Origin: Bacteroidetes bacterium UBA7692
Lineage (GTDB): Bacteria > Bacteroidota > Bacteroidia > Chitinophagales > LD1
Assembly (NCBI GenBank): GCA_002482725.1
Contig: DLGO01000009.1
Coordinates: 1 to 16,360 of the forward strand
Length of the DNA stretch: 16,360 bases
Direction of reading: 5' to 3'
Shown here: in pieces, positions 14,648 through 16,360 of the stretch
Layout of the letters: every line of letters begins with the position of its first letter
How positions within the stretch are numbered: the stretch's first letter is position 1
Notes under the pieces: generated by a model
Databases searched by the model: none
What the model saw: the letters and a program-made list of their open reading frames with translations, nothing else
Told to the model about the DNA's origin: nothing
Made by a program: the position numbers and the translations under genes

Positions 14648-15172
14648 CTACCTATTATGTACCATCAATGCCTCTGCTACAGCATCATTACCTTGCAGAT
14701 TAGCATGATCCAAAGCAGTCTTGCCACTGCTGTCCTTTAATCCTGCATCTGCCTTGTACTTCAAAAGTAAATGTACTATTGGCAGGTTTCCGAATGTTGA
14801 AGCAAATATTAAAGGTGTTGCATCATTATAGTTTGCCAGGTTTACATCCGCTCCGCTTTGCAGCAGCATCTCCCCTATAGCTGCATACCCCTTAAAGCAA
14901 ATACCTATCAGCGCAGTATTACCCATCTTATCCCTGAAGTTCAGATTGGCATTATTAGTCAGTAAGATTTTCACTGCTTCAATCTGATTATTATATGCAG
15001 CAACGATAAGCGGAGAGTACCCTGCCCCATTTACGCTATTTACCAATGAAACATCATTAGCTATGCACTTTTTCAGCCTTACAGTATCTCCGTTTCGTAC
15101 AGCATCAAAAATATCCTGGGCGGGTAATGCGAAACAAAAAAGGCAAGCCACCCATAAAATCAGAATTTTCAT
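14648..15172 (-). CDS. Exported ankyrin-repeat protein downstream of catalase
   Basis: This 174-aa protein has a signal peptide (MKILILWVACLFCFALPAQ) and then four to five ankyrin repeats filling the rest. The repeats are easy to see through T/S-P-L-I/A-L-I patterns and G-A-D-V-N-type loops: about 51-83, 84-116, 117-149 and 150-172, with a less regular one at 20-50. Ankyrin repeats bind partner proteins. In Pseudomonas and Campylobacter, ankyrin proteins encoded beside catalase genes support catalase activity, in one case through heme supply. Here it lies 94 nt downstream of a catalase gene on the same strand, so a similar supporting role outside the cytoplasm is inferred. A hairpin with a T-run lies between the two genes. 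Confidence 0.88.
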   Translation of the reverse strand: MKILILWVACLFCFALPAQDIFDAVRNGDTVRLKKCIANDVSLVNSVNGAGYSPLIVAAYNNQIEAVKILLTNNANLNFRDKMGNTALIGICFKGYAAIGEMLLQSGADVNLANYNDATPLIFASTFGNLPIVHLLLKYKADAGLKDSSGKTALDHANLQGNDAVAEALMVHNR

Positions 15173-15189
15173 AATTATTTAGTTTTATT

Positions 15190-15235
15190 AAAAAAAGCGC
15201 AAGGCAATCCGTATTCCCAATGACCACCCTGCGCT
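15190..15235 (-). terminator. Terminator-like hairpin between catalase and ankyrin genes
   Basis: On the minus strand AGCGCAGGG (15235-15227) pairs with CCTTGCGCT (15204-15196) through nine positions with one G-T pair and a 22-nt loop, followed by seven T's (15196-15190). It lies after the catalase stop and 18 nt before the ankyrin ATG. It could terminate or attenuate, so the ankyrin gene would be expressed at a lower level by read-through, or from its own start site. Confidence 0.65.
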
Positions 15236-15266
15236 CTATCCAAAAACAAAGCCTCCAATCCTTGCT

Positions 15267-16360
15267 TTAGTTCTTCATGAAATCAGCTTGTGTAAAGCCT
15301 AGTTCTTTGGCCAATCGCATACCATAATCTCTATCTGCCAGATAAAAATGCGTGATCATCTTCTTTTGCACCTCTTTACTGGCCTGCTTCAGATCTCCTA
15401 CCAGGTTAGATATCAGGTTATCCTGCATCTCTTTGCTAAAAGACCGGTAGAGCTCGCCTGCCTGGGCAAAATCATTTGGCTTGTCTATCTTATGCCTGGT
15501 AATCGTCACATTAGTATAAGTCCTTTCAGATTGCTTATAGCTCGCATCATCTTTCAGTGTTTTAGCTTCATTACTTGGCTGGTAGTTCACGTTTGAAACT
15601 GTAGCTGTATTATCAAAGTTCCCGTCCTGATTGTAGTTATTTGCGGTGGTATTCTTTGGTGCATTCACAGGGATCTTCTGGAAATTGGTACCCAGGCGGT
15701 AGCGCTGTGTATCAAAATAGGAGAACAAGCGCCCTTGCAGCAATTTATCCTCAGATGCCTCCACACCCGGCACCAGGCTTCCCGGTGCAAATGCAAGTTG
15801 CTCTATTTCTTCAAAATAGTTCTTTGCATTTCTATTCAGTGTCATTGTGCCAACCTTTACCAATGGCAATTTATCTATCGGCCAATCCTTGGTAGCATCC
15901 AAAGGATAGAAATCAAACTTATCCAGGTCTTCCGGCTTTATCATCTGCACATATAGTTCCCATTTAGGAAAATCCCCTTTTGCTATTGCATTGTATAAAT
16001 CATTTGTCGCATGCTGAAAATCCTTTGCCTGCTGGGCCTCTGCTTCTTTGGCGTTAAGGTTCTTTTCGCCTTGCACTGTCTTCCATGTATATTTCACGTA
16101 GGTAACTTCTCCTTTTGCATTCACCCATTTAAATGCGTGTACGCTGCTCCCATCCATATTCCTGTAGCCAGCTGGTGTTCCCTTGTCTGAGTACAGGTAG
16201 GTAAACATTTTTGTAGCTTCAGGTATATTCGAGAAGAAGTCAAATACCCTGGCCGGATCTTGCTTATTGGTAATAGGTGATGGCTTCAGACTGTGCACCA
16301 TATCAGGAAACTTCATCGCATCCCGAATAAAGAATACTGGTAAATTGTTTCCAACGATAG
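15267..16360 (-). CDS. Monofunctional heme catalase, N-terminus beyond the window
   Basis: The frame is open to the right edge, so this is the C-terminal part (at least 363 residues) of a catalase that breaks hydrogen peroxide into water and oxygen. Before the first internal ATG (16316) the frame already reads V-G-N-N-x-P-V-F-F-I-R-D, the conserved catalase segment holding the active-site asparagine, so 16316 is not the start. The proximal heme ligand is the tyrosine in R-L-F-S-Y-F-D-T-Q-R-Y-R-L-G. The region after it is also catalase-like (N-F-x-x-I-P-V-N-A-P). Size fits a small-subunit catalase of about 480-500 aa. The catalytic histidine and any signal peptide are outside the window. An exported ankyrin protein follows, hinting that this catalase may be periplasmic. 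Confidence 0.95.
   Translation of the reverse strand, partial: IVGNNLPVFFIRDAMKFPDMVHSLKPSPITNKQDPARVFDFFSNIPEATKMFTYLYSDKGTPAGYRNMDGSSVHAFKWVNAKGEVTYVKYTWKTVQGEKNLNAKEAEAQQAKDFQHATNDLYNAIAKGDFPKWELYVQMIKPEDLDKFDFYPLDATKDWPIDKLPLVKVGTMTLNRNAKNYFEEIEQLAFAPGSLVPGVEASEDKLLQGRLFSYFDTQRYRLGTNFQKIPVNAPKNTTANNYNQDGNFDNTATVSNVNYQPSNEAKTLKDDASYKQSERTYTNVTITRHKIDKPNDFAQAGELYRSFSKEMQDNLISNLVGDLKQASKEVQKKMITHFYLADRDYGMRLAKELGFTQADFMKN

Overview
The window looks like chromosomal DNA of a Bacteroidota bacterium, probably near Chitinophagaceae or another Sphingobacteriia-like group. That placement is inferred from protein families typical of the phylum (DUF2911, SSS symporter beside a large secreted PIG-L protein, Crp/Fnr-type regulators with a divergent HTH, CPBP proteases), A-rich leaders without clear Shine-Dalgarno sequences, and TAnnTTTG-type -7 boxes. 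No rRNA, tRNA, CRISPR array, transposase or phage gene was seen. Gene content looks like ordinary chromosome, with a few less-described loci.

Layout. (1) 256-2138, minus strand: a DEAD-box RNA helicase followed 11 nt later by a DinB-like protein. (2) 2314-2538, plus: an unrecognised 74-aa protein. (3) 2539-3019: a 481-bp gene-free stretch with a large imperfect palindrome and a separate perfect hairpin. (4) 3020-7351, plus: a tight three-gene unit made of a secreted multidomain PIG-L-like deacetylase, a 38-aa single-pass membrane microprotein, and a sodium:solute symporter. (5) 7406-8254, minus: a secreted DUF2911 protein, convergent with the symporter across a terminator hairpin. (6) 8411-9564, plus: a small Smr-domain protein whose stop codon shares a base with the GTG start of a secreted protein of unknown function. 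(7) 9566-10860, minus: a two-gene unit joined by an ATGA overlap, a GRDP-like (DUF1399) protein and a partner with a Cys/Ser/Gly-rich tail. (8) 10890-14018, minus: a Crp/Fnr regulator, SRPBCC protein, CPBP protease and SLC10-like symporter, closely spaced and probably one operon. (9) 14073-14543, minus: a small protein with a lipocalin-like N-terminus. (10) 14648 to the right edge, minus: a catalase cut by the window edge, then an exported ankyrin-repeat protein, with a terminator-like hairpin between them.

How the genes may work together. The PIG-L/microprotein/SSS unit suggests extracytoplasmic deacetylation or trimming of a substrate whose product is imported with sodium, the microprotein perhaps being an accessory of the transporter. 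The catalase/ankyrin pair matches the known association of ankyrin proteins with catalase in other bacteria. The GRDP-like/Cys-rich pair is the best candidate for an undescribed system: plant GRDPs carry a related domain and a glycine-rich region on one chain, whereas here the two parts are encoded by adjacent coupled genes. All functional links are inferences from gene order and family knowledge; no database search was run.
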